A stretch of 13,831 nucleotides of DNA from an uncultured Clostridia bacterium. GTDB taxonomy: Bacteria; Bacillota; Clostridia; TANB77; CAG-508. The notes beneath the pieces were generated by a model, which saw only the letters and a list, made by a program, of their open reading frames with translations, made no database searches and had not been told where the DNA came from. The stretch covers positions 1 to 13,831 of the forward strand of contig CAKOXG010000028.1 of the NCBI GenBank assembly GCA_934130025.1, in the 5' to 3' direction. Both the position numbers and the translations under genes were made by a program. This document shows, in pieces, positions 6,859 through 11,881 of this stretch; the stretch's first letter is position 1, and the number at the start of each line of letters is the position of its first letter.

Positions 6859-7248
6859 CTATATTTCTGTTTCAGCTAGAGGTGTATTTACAATGCTTAG
6901 TCCATAATTTAAGCATAATCTATCAGATGTTTCTTTCATAAATGTAATTCCTGCATTAGAATTATGATATTTATCTCCCCATAGTTCTTCAGCTAGTTTT
7001 TTTCCAATCTTATTTGCTTTTTCTGGAGGTACTTCATATCCTTTAAATGATTGTATTATATGATAGCCTAATGTTTTGTTTTCTTTATGAAAGAACTTTT
7101 TAGTAAGTGCCATTTCCTCATAAGCAGTATAAATATTACAATTAATACTAGATACTAAAATCTCATTTTCTGTTTTTTCGCCATTTTTACCATAATTTAT
7201 AACTGCTTGTAAATTACTTTTAATTGTTTTTATTTTAATAACTGCCAT
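6859..7248 (-). pseudogene. Relaxase N-terminal domain with its catalytic histidine segment deleted
   Basis: The 129-codon frame starts like MobP-family relaxases/mobilisation nucleases: MAVIKIKTIKSNLQAVINYGKNGEKTE..., then TKKFFHKENKTLGYHIIQSFKGYEV, then EKANKIGKKLAEELWGDKY. In the family this is followed by the metal-binding block (H..HIHNH and a NSV strand) before YHNSN...MKETSDRLC. Here GDKY joins directly to HNSNAGITFMKETSDRLC, so roughly 30-35 residues with the catalytic histidines are missing in frame. The frame then ends early after LSIVNTPLAETEI. ATG 7248 follows AAAGGAG. The product cannot nick oriT, so the element should no longer transfer by its own relaxase. The size of the deletion is estimated from memory of the family. 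Confidence 0.82.
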
Positions 7249-7264
7249 ATTTAAAAATCTCCTT

Positions 7265-7585
7265 TCATTCACGAGAATATACTTTCTTTTGAAATTCTAA
7301 TATAAATTGTGGAATAGTATTTTTTATATATTCCAAATCTTCATTTCTAATATATCTTGTTGAATTTACTGTTCTTGCAATTTGATTTATATTATTTGAT
7401 ATTCCAGATATTTGTTTTATAAAATCTCTTATTTCTTTTGTAGGTTGTTCTTTTATTTTGTAACCTTTAATTAAACTTCTTAAAAATTCAGACTCATTTA
7501 ATCCTGCTCTTTTTGATTTTGACTTTAATAAATTTTCTTCATATTGGTTTATCCAAAATTGTTTTTTAATTGATCTTTCTCTCAT
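7265..7585 (-). CDS. mobC: MobC-like relaxosome accessory protein
   Basis: The 106-aa protein has the MobC pattern: an N-terminal ribbon-helix-helix-like part (RSIKKQFWINQYEENLLKSKSKRAGLNESEFLRSLIKGY) and a C-terminal helix with ISNNINQIARTVNSTRYI, the hallmark GNNLNQIAR-like motif. MobC binds oriT DNA and helps the relaxase. ATG 7585 follows AAAGGAG (11-nt spacing); an upstream TTG at 7606 overlaps that site and is less likely. The gene lies 16 bp upstream of the relaxase remnant and downstream of a candidate oriT. Unlike the relaxase it appears intact, and it might still act in trans with another relaxase or as a DNA-binding regulator. Confidence 0.85.
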   Translation of the reverse strand: MRERSIKKQFWINQYEENLLKSKSKRAGLNESEFLRSLIKGYKIKEQPTKEIRDFIKQISGISNNINQIARTVNSTRYIRNEDLEYIKNTIPQFILEFQKKVYSRE

Positions 7586-7620
7586 AATTTTGATTTCTCC
7601 TTTCAAATTTTTTGGGGTTT

Positions 7621-7693
7621 GGGGAAGGATTTCCCCATAATAAATTTATCTTGCATAAATTTTGCATTTGTATTTGGACGGGAGTACAAATGC
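7621..7693. other. Candidate oriT: two inverted repeats upstream of mobC
   Basis: GGGGAA-GGAT-TTCCCC (7621-7636) is a perfect 6-bp hairpin. GCATTTGTA/TACAAATGC (7664-7672 and 7685-7693) is a perfect 9-bp inverted repeat with a 12-nt spacer containing GGACGGGAG. The location just upstream of mobC and the relaxase matches oriT placement in mobilisable elements. I cannot identify a nick site. Confidence 0.45.
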
Positions 7694-7751
7694 GTCGCTT
7701 GCTTTTCATATTTCATTTTGTTAATTTTGATATATTTCTGTAAAAAGTGGC

Positions 7752-7788
7752 TCAAAAAAAAGAAGAAATCTCAATTGAAATTTCTTCT
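7752..7788 (-). terminator. Terminator of tnpV
   Basis: AGAAGAAAT/ATTTCTTCT arms (7761-7769 and 7780-7788) enclose a nearly palindromic loop. On the minus strand the stem is followed by an uninterrupted run of T (A-run 7754-7760 on the plus strand). It lies 13 bp past the tnpV stop. Confidence 0.8.
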
Positions 7789-7800
7789 AAAATTTATTTT

Positions 7801-8160
7801 TTACACATAAACTAATTCATTTAATACAATTTCTTCTGCACGATTTTTAATGGAATTCATTTTGCCCACCCATTCCATTTGATTAGTGACTTTTAATTCT
7901 TCAGTTACATTCGCTTGTTTTACTAACTGAGATATAATTGTTTTTATTTTCTCTTCACATTCAACATCTATATCGTGTAAATATTGATTTAATTTTGCTT
8001 CCATAAGTAAAATTGCATATTCTGCTTTTTTATAATTTTTTAAATAATTTAATTTTATTCTCCCATATTTTCTAATAGTATAATTTGTTGTTTCAGGAGG
8101 TAGAACTAAATTAGGTAAATAATAATCTCCAATTTTTGTGTATTCTATATTCATATCCAT
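7801..8160 (-). CDS. tnpV: TnpV-like transposon protein
   Basis: The 119-aa protein matches the TnpV family by its whole layout: EYTKIGDYYLPNLVLPPE, RKYGRIKLNYLKNYKKAEYAILLM, and the C-terminal MEWVGKMNSIKNRAEEIVLNELVYV. TnpV was named in Tn4451/Tn4453-type clostridial elements. Its biochemical role is not established, and it may assist or regulate transposition. AAAGGA precedes ATG 8160 closely; ATG 8154 is an alternative with better spacing. It is the last gene before attR and has its own terminator. Its presence beside a TnpX-like recombinase and mob genes is the main reason for placing the element in this group. Confidence 0.85.
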   Translation of the reverse strand: MDMNIEYTKIGDYYLPNLVLPPETTNYTIRKYGRIKLNYLKNYKKAEYAILLMEAKLNQYLHDIDVECEEKIKTIISQLVKQANVTEELKVTNQMEWVGKMNSIKNRAEEIVLNELVYV

Positions 8161-8163
8161 CAA

Positions 8164-8503
8164 ATCCTTTCATTTTTAATTTTAACAAGAAACCTTCGTT
8201 CGGTCGCTACGTTTCATTGGTAGTCTAGTAAATAGCAATTGCTATTATAATTGCTGATTTTTACATCTTTGTGCATACTTGTCCACACTTTTTACAATTA
8301 CAAATCCATCTCCAAGCTTTGCCTCCCAAAAACTCTTTTATTATTGTGAGTCTATGGTTGTAAACTCTCACTCACACACTTTGTATAAATAGACCGTTTA
8401 TACGAATACGAGCATATTTTATAGCATCGGCTTGCTAAACCTAGCACTTTTAAAGAGGTACTGCATATCTCTATAATAAAAATCAAATTATTTTAAATTC
8501 ATA
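8164..8503. other. Noncoding region between tnpV and the attR arm, rich in short inverted repeats
   Basis: No credible coding frame is seen. The stretch holds several short dyads. GAAAC...GTTTC flanks CTTCGTTCGGTCGCTAC near 8190-8216. AGCAATTGCT is followed by a second ATTGCT near 8235-8260. GTATAAA-TAGACCG-TTTATAC is a perfect 7-bp stem near 8383-8404. TAGCA/TGCTA lies near 8422-8438. Its local composition is less AT-rich than the rest of the element. It could hold a small RNA, a replication or transfer function for the excised circle, or binding sites. None can be assigned. Confidence 0.4.
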
Positions 8504-8523
8504 GTACAAAAATGAGTAGTTAT
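8504..8523 (+). repeat. Third copy of the recombinase-promoter motif, beside attR
   Basis: GTACAAAAATGAGTAGTTAT here is identical over 20 bp to the minus strand at 3170-3189 beside the recombinase promoter, and it shares 16/17 bases with 3201-3217. It lies 45 bp inside the element from the predicted crossover, within reach of an accessory protein acting on recombination. Confidence 0.75.
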
Positions 8524-8554
8524 TTAATTAACTTTTATCATATTGGATAGTATG

Positions 8555-8577
8555 CAAACCTACACCACATGGAGTGG
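8555..8577 (+). repeat. attR: right junction of the element with the CATGGAGTGG core
   Basis: The element arm CAAACCTACACCA (8555-8567) is followed by the core CATGGAGTGG (8568-8577) and then cotJC sequence. Joined to 681-693 it makes the attP dyad. CAAACCTACACCA and TGGAGTGGGTTTG are inverted arms matching at 11 of 13 positions, and they flank the central dinucleotide CA. Confidence 0.85.
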
Positions 8578-8972
8578 ATGTTTATCCTCAGTCTGCTGCG
8601 GGAGTTCCATTTGATGCAAATTGCTTAGCTTGTAAAGGTGATGTAATTGCAAACTTGCAAGAAGACCTTGCGGCGGAACAAAAGGCAAGAGCAACTTATG
8701 AAAAATTAATAGATTTATGTGCTGATGACAAAGATGTTGTTGACGTATTGAGATATTTAAGGCAAAGGGAGGTAGTTCACTTCCAAAGATTTGGTGAGGC
8801 ATTAAGGGATGTTCAAGATAAAATGGCTGAAAAGAAATTTTACATGAACAATATGAAGTGGAACAACATGAATTCGAATATGAGCAATTGTTGTGCAAAC
8901 AATAATACTAGCAATATGAATAATGGATGCTGTAATATGAGAAACAATAGCTCATCTGAAGAATCTAATTAA
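8574..8972 (+). pseudogene. cotJC: cotJC 3' part: C-terminal half of the manganese catalase-like coat protein
   Basis: From GTG 8574 the frame reads VDVYPQSAAGVPFDANCLACKGD, then LQEDLAAEQKARATYEKLID and LRYLRQREVVHFQRFGEAL. This is the second half of CotJC with the remaining metal ligands (E136 and H170 in the fused numbering). No ribosome binding site precedes it, so it is not expected to be translated unless joined to 382-684. The fused protein is 233 aa, about 40 longer than usual. The excess is a low-complexity tail rich in Asn, Met, Ser and paired Cys (MNNMKWNNMNSN..., CC at two places). A terminator follows. It is called pseudogene only because it is a separated fragment in this arrangement; the sequence itself is undamaged. 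Confidence 0.93.
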
Positions 8973-8998
8973 TTGAAAAACAAGGCTACAAAAAGAAA

Positions 8999-9013
8999 GG
9001 CAAATATTTTGCC
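8999..9013 (+). other. Small hairpin after cotJC
   Basis: GGCAAA-TAT-TTTGCC forms a perfect 6-bp stem 26 bp after the cotJC stop and 10 bp before the terminator. It has no T-run of its own. Confidence 0.35.
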
Positions 9014-9022
9014 GTGAAAATG

Positions 9023-9070
9023 AACCCTTCTTATTAAATTTTTGGCTTAATAAAAAGGGTTTATTTTTAT
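9023..9070 (+). terminator. Terminator of the cotJ operon
   Basis: AACCCTT-C-TTATTAA (9023-9037) pairs with TTAATAA-A-AAGGGTT (9047-9061). This is a 15-position stem with one mismatch and a ~9-nt loop, followed by TTATTTTTAT. Confidence 0.85.
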
Positions 9071-9086
9071 TGTTTTCTTATATTGC

Positions 9087-9122
9087 AAATAGGGAATAAG
9101 GCAATTATTGCATTCTCTATTT
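9087..9122. terminator. Second hairpin between convergent cotJC and ppaC
   Basis: AAATAGGGAAT and ATTCTCTATTT form 11 pairs (one G-T), with an inner GCAAT/ATTGC. The plus-strand side is followed by T-rich sequence; the minus side is not. It may back up the cotJ terminator or serve ppaC, whose stop lies at 9132. Confidence 0.5.
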
Positions 9123-9131
9123 ATTTTATTA

Positions 9132-10055
9132 TTAATCTAAATTATTTAGAATGTTAGGTAGCATCTGTTTCTTTCTAGAAACAACATTGTTTAACATTGC
9201 TGTGTTATTTTCAAGGTTTACTCCGAAAGCCTTTTCAACTGTATTTGCTTTTCTTCCCATTGCAATTATCTTTGAATTTGCATTTAAAATATCTGTTGCA
9301 GCAAACATATAGAAATCTAGGTTTTTATCATCAATTTCTTTTTGAATAGCGTCTTCTAATTCAGATTGCCTACTAAATACAGAATTTAAGTCTACAGCGT
9401 TTACTTGTGATATTTCGAATTTAACACGTTCATCATCAAATTCTTTTGAATCTATATTTATTACTTGAAATGGGGTAAATTCACTAATATCGGTTCCAGC
9501 CTTTAACATTTCTTTTCCATAAGATTCAATATCTACACCTGCAATACTTGCTAATTTTTCAGCAGCATTTTTATCTTGCTCAGTACATGTTGGTGATTTG
9601 AATAGCAAAGTGTCAGAGATAATTGCACTAAGCATTAAACCTGCCATTTGTGAATCTATGTCGATTCCATTTTGTTTATATAATTTATAAAGGATTGTAC
9701 CTGTGCATCCAAGAGGCTCTGCAATAAAGTACATTGGCTCTATTGTTTCGAATTTAATTTTATGGTGGTCAACAACCATCTTAACTTTAGTTTTTTCTAT
9801 TCCCATTACACTTTGTGAAAATTCATTGTGGTCAACTAAAGCAACCTCGCTATTTTCCTCTATGGATTCAAGAGTAGCAGGTTCTTCAACTTCGAAAGTT
9901 TTTAAAGCATATGCTGTTTCCTTATTTATATTTCCTAATTTGTAAGCTGTGGCATCTATACCTAGAGCTCTTTCTAAATTTGCTAAAACAATTGCTGATG
10001 TTATTGTGTCTGTATCTGGTTTTTGATGTCCGAAAACATATAATTTATTTCCCAT
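9132..10055 (-). CDS. ppaC: Manganese-dependent inorganic pyrophosphatase (family II)
   Basis: The enzyme hydrolyses pyrophosphate to phosphate in the cytoplasm and so pulls biosynthetic reactions forward. The 307-aa length is normal for family II (DHH superfamily). Metal ligands are visible in VFGHQKPDTDTI (H10, D14, D16), VALVDHNE (D75) and VVDHHKI (D96, H97, H98). The C-terminal SRKKQMLP carries the substrate-binding Arg-Lys-Lys. There are no inserted CBS domains. ATG 10055 is chosen over an upstream in-frame ATG at 10106, because AGGAAGG lies just before it and the longer frame runs back into the promoter. It is monocistronic, converging on cotJC and divergent from the DUF3006 gene. Confidence 0.95.
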   Translation of the reverse strand: MGNKLYVFGHQKPDTDTITSAIVLANLERALGIDATAYKLGNINKETAYALKTFEVEEPATLESIEENSEVALVDHNEFSQSVMGIEKTKVKMVVDHHKIKFETIEPMYFIAEPLGCTGTILYKLYKQNGIDIDSQMAGLMLSAIISDTLLFKSPTCTEQDKNAAEKLASIAGVDIESYGKEMLKAGTDISEFTPFQVINIDSKEFDDERVKFEISQVNAVDLNSVFSRQSELEDAIQKEIDDKNLDFYMFAATDILNANSKIIAMGRKANTVEKAFGVNLENNTAMLNNVVSRKKQMLPNILNNLD

Positions 10056-10094
10056 ATCATATTCCTTCCTTATTAAAATATCTAACACCTTTAT

Positions 10095-10123
10095 ATTATA
10101 GCACACTTTGAAAATTAGGTCAA
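10095..10123 (-). promoter_or_regulatory. Promoter of ppaC
   Basis: On the minus strand there is -35 TTGACC (10118-10123), a 17-bp spacer and a perfect -10 TATAAT (10095-10100), 40 bp before the ATG. Confidence 0.8.
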
Positions 10124-10237
10124 TATGCTTGATAATTCAAGACAAAATATATGATCCATTTATGATAATGTCTTATGCTTTTTATTTTTCGCATTTTTAT
10201 GACATTGTCGTAAATGAGACACATATGCTTGATAATT
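10123..10237 (+). repeat. Two 15-bp direct repeats exactly 100 bp apart between ppaC and the DUF3006 gene
   Basis: ATATGCTTGATAATT occurs at 10123-10137 and 10223-10237. The first touches the ppaC -35 region and the second contains the -35 of the divergent promoter. Between them is an imperfect hairpin (10158-10215: ATTTA/TAAAT, AATGTC/GACATT, ATGC/GCAT). Confidence 0.6.
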
Positions 10238-10257
10238 TAAAATAGAACATGTATAAT
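10229..10257 (+). promoter_or_regulatory. Promoter of the DUF3006-MBL operon
   Basis: TTGATA (10229-10234), a 17-bp spacer and TATAAT (10252-10257) lie ~55 bp before the start codon. Confidence 0.75.
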
Positions 10258-10312
10258 AAAAAAGATAATATGCGTAAAAGCTCATACTACTTTTAGAAAG
10301 GAACTATGAGTG

Positions 10313-10645
10313 ATGTTAATTGATATAAATAATTTACTTAAATCTGTTGCAAAAGAAGTGGACATGAACAGTCTTGCTAAAAATTTAATAAATGTAATTG
10401 AGGAAAGGAGCAGAAAAATGGAAGATGGCGAGTATAGTGTTGATAGAATAGAAGGCAAATTTGCCGTTTGTGAGAATAGAAATACTAGAGAAATGGTTAA
10501 TATCGAGTTAAAAAATTTACCAGAAGAAACGCATGAAGGAAGCATATTGAAGTATTTGGATGGAATTTTTTATCTAGACAAAGAACAAGAAAAGAATATA
10601 GAAAATAGAATAAAAGAAAAAATGGATAAATTGTGGAATAACTAA
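10313..10645 (+). CDS. DUF3006 domain protein
   Basis: This 110-aa cytoplasmic protein has an N-terminal helical part of ~40 residues. A DUF3006 domain follows from about residue 43: DRIEGKFAVCENRNTREMVNIELKNLPEETHEGSILKY, then the charged KEQEKNIENRIKEKMDKLWNN. DUF3006 proteins are small beta-barrel-like proteins commonly encoded next to ComEC-type metallo-beta-lactamase proteins, as here (27 bp before the next gene). The extra N-terminal helix region is longer than in typical members. The start is ATG 10313 or GTG 10310, with AAAGGA 7-10 nt upstream; an ATG at 10306 is out of frame and closes at once. The molecular role of the family is unknown. Confidence 0.8.
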   Translation: MLIDINNLLKSVAKEVDMNSLAKNLINVIEERSRKMEDGEYSVDRIEGKFAVCENRNTREMVNIELKNLPEETHEGSILKYLDGIFYLDKEQEKNIENRIKEKMDKLWNN

Positions 10646-10672
10646 AGTATAAGTGCTTGTCGGGAGGAAATA

Positions 10673-11536
10673 ATGGCAAAGAAAAAAATGAAAAATTTTA
10701 AAGTGATTTATGGGCTGGTTGTTGCAATATTTATTATTGCAACAGCTTTGTTTGGAGAAAAAATAAATTCGAATGAAACATTTGCTTATGGAGAATCTGT
10801 AGTAGTACGATATTTGGATGTCGGCCAGGCTGATTCAATTTTGGTTCAAAGTGAAGGAATAAATATGTTAATTGATGCGGGAACAAACAGTAGTGTACAG
10901 ACAGTTGTAAAAGATTTAGAGAATTTAGGAGTAACAAAAATAGATTATCTTATTGGAACTCATCCGCATGAAGATCATATTGGTGGGATGGATGATGTAA
11001 TAAAAAAATTTGATATTGGAATAATTTATATGCCAAAAATTCAAACCAATACTAAAACCTTTGAAGATGTGTTGGATGCTGTATCTGAAAAAGGCTTAAA
11101 GATAACATCGCCCAAAAAAGGTGATGAATTTGAAGTGGGAGGCGCAAGGTGTGAAATAATGACTGATGGAATAGAAGATACTAGTAACCTAAACCTTTCT
11201 TCAATTGTAATTAGAATGACGTATGGAACGCAAAGTTTCCTATTCATGGGTGATGCCGAAAAAGAGAATGAAGAAACAAGGCAATGGCCACAAACAACAG
11301 TATTAAAAGTAGGGCATCATGGATCAAGCACAAGTTCATCAACCCAATTCTTAAATGAAGTTCAACCTCAAATATCAGTAATAAGTGTGGGAAAGGACAA
11401 TAAATACGGACATCCGACAAAAACAACGATTAACAAATTAGAAAAAATAAAAACAAAAATTTACAGAACAGATGAGAATGGAACAATAACAATAACAAGC
11501 GACGGAAAAAAATGTATTGTAACAACAGAAAAATAA
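10673..11536 (+). CDS. Secreted or membrane-anchored ComEC/Rec2-type metallo-beta-lactamase fold hydrolase
   Basis: The 287-aa protein has an N-terminal hydrophobic segment (~residues 10-27, VIYGLVVAIFIIATALFG) acting as signal or anchor. A metallo-beta-lactamase domain similar to the C-terminal domain of ComEC follows: VRYLDVGQADSILVQ, then the metal motif THPHEDH (H97, H99, D101, H102), FMGDAE (D194), GHHGSS (H215/H216) and YGHP (H247). All expected ligands are present. It lacks the ComEC channel, so it is the stand-alone extracellular type. The substrate is unknown; nucleic acid or phosphodiester is the family-based guess. GGGAGG lies before the ATG. It forms an operon with the DUF3006 gene, a conserved pairing. 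No terminator hairpin with a T-run is seen before the tRNA. Confidence 0.87.
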   Translation: MAKKKMKNFKVIYGLVVAIFIIATALFGEKINSNETFAYGESVVVRYLDVGQADSILVQSEGINMLIDAGTNSSVQTVVKDLENLGVTKIDYLIGTHPHEDHIGGMDDVIKKFDIGIIYMPKIQTNTKTFEDVLDAVSEKGLKITSPKKGDEFEVGGARCEIMTDGIEDTSNLNLSSIVIRMTYGTQSFLFMGDAEKENEETRQWPQTTVLKVGHHGSSTSSSTQFLNEVQPQISVISVGKDNKYGHPTKTTINKLEKIKTKIYRTDENGTITITSDGKKCIVTTEK

Positions 11537-11546
11537 TAAAAAGATA

Positions 11547-11575
11547 TAGACAACTTTAAAAAAATATGTTATATT
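11547..11575 (+). promoter_or_regulatory. Promoter of tRNA-Leu
   Basis: TAGACA (11547-11552), a 17-bp spacer and TATATT (11570-11575) lie 27 bp before the tRNA. A perfect 11-bp inverted repeat (TTATATTATGA at 11569-11579, TCATAATATAA at 11592-11602) overlaps the -10 and ends at the base before the tRNA. Confidence 0.6.
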
Positions 11576-11602
11576 ATGAAAGTAGTGAAAATCATAATAT
11601 AA

Positions 11603-11685
11603 GCCACTGTGGCGGAACTGGCAGACGCACTGGATTCAAAATCCAGCGGGAAACCATATGGGTTCGAGTCCCATCAGTGGTACCA
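11603..11685 (+). tRNA. tRNA-Leu (anticodon CAA), CCA encoded
   Basis: The 83-nt type II tRNA has acceptor GCCACTG paired to CAGTGGT (a G-T pair at position 1/72). The anticodon arm is CTGGA-TTCAAAA-TCCAG with anticodon CAA, reading UUG. A long variable arm follows (CGGGAAACCATATG), with T loop GGTTCGAGTCCC. The 3' end is A plus an encoded CCA. Confidence 0.95.
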
Positions 11686-11690
11686 AGAAT

Positions 11691-11724
11691 AAGAGTAGGA
11701 ATACGAAAATTCCTATTCTTTTAA
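11691..11724 (+). terminator. Terminator after tRNA-Leu
   Basis: AAGAGTAGGAAT (11691-11702) pairs with ATTCCTATTCTT (11709-11720) over 12 positions (one G-T), with a 6-nt loop and then TTAATTT. Confidence 0.8.
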
Positions 11725-11741
11725 TTTATATAAAACTTTAA

Positions 11742-11822
11742 GATGGGACTCGAAAAGGGCGTTAAGGCAAATGTCCAGTGGACATTTGATAGCCCGCGGG
11801 TAGAGATAGCATCAGTGGTACC
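11742..11822. repeat. tRNA-tail-derived repeat element with a central palindrome
   Basis: GATGGGACTCGA (11742-11753) is the exact reverse complement of the tRNA-Leu T-arm at 11664-11675. CATCAGTGGTACC (11810-11822) is an exact direct copy of the tRNA 3' end at 11672-11684, 138 bp away. Between them lie GGGC/GCCC arms around AAATGTCCA-G-TGGACATTT, a 9-bp palindrome with a one-base centre, then CGCGGGTAGAG. This looks like a small structured repeat or a remnant of integration at the tRNA end, not a second functional tRNA. Confidence 0.6.
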
Positions 11823-11824
11823 TC

Positions 11825-11853
11825 TTGTTTTTATTTTGATAATATTATAAAAT
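11825..11853 (+). promoter_or_regulatory. Promoter of the FGE-like membrane protein gene
   Basis: TTGTTT (11825-11830), a 17-bp spacer and TAAAAT (11848-11853) lie just after the tRNA-tail repeat and 28 bp before the ATG. Confidence 0.5.
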
Positions 11854-11881
11854 GTATGTGATTAAAGAGGGAGGAATTTTT

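Larger units (their letters stand above)
680..8568. mobile_element. 7,889-bp Tn4451-like serine-recombinase element inserted in cotJC (skin-like intervening element)
   Basis: The boundaries come from three observations: the two halves of cotJC, the shared CATGGAGTGG (679-688 and 8568-8577), and the dyad formed when the element ends are joined. The predicted crossover dinucleotide is CA at 679-680/8568-8569. Contents are a large serine recombinase, a toxin-antitoxin cassette, an HTH protein, a 42-aa ORF, three cargo genes, MobC, relaxase remnants and TnpV. Recombinase plus TnpV plus Mob genes is the set known from Tn4451/Tn4453-type mobilisable elements. There are no phage structural genes. 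The relaxase has lost its catalytic segment, so self-directed mobilisation is probably gone, while the recombinase and both att sites look intact. That combination is what a domesticated, skin-type sporulation element would look like. Excision itself is inferred. Confidence 0.94.

Noticed and set aside
680..8568. Prophage insertion
   Set aside because: No capsid, tail, terminase, lysis or phage replication genes are present. The Mob, TnpV and recombinase set fits a mobilisable transposon.
8574..8972. An independent 132-aa gene starting at GTG 8574
   Set aside because: There is no ribosome binding site, and the start lies inside the att core. The protein begins mid-domain of CotJC and fits exactly onto the 5' part.
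382..8972. Assembly chimera joining two unrelated cotJC fragments
   Set aside because: The shared core, the in-frame complementarity of the two halves and the attP dyad formed by the inner ends are all explained by integration and would not arise from misassembly. Long reads would confirm.
9703..10111. Two plus-strand frames antisense to ppaC
   Set aside because: They are hydrophobic shadow frames without ribosome binding sites over a certain gene.
11742..11822. A second tRNA gene
   Set aside because: Only the T-arm (inverted) and the 3' end (direct) are present. There is no anticodon arm or cloverleaf.
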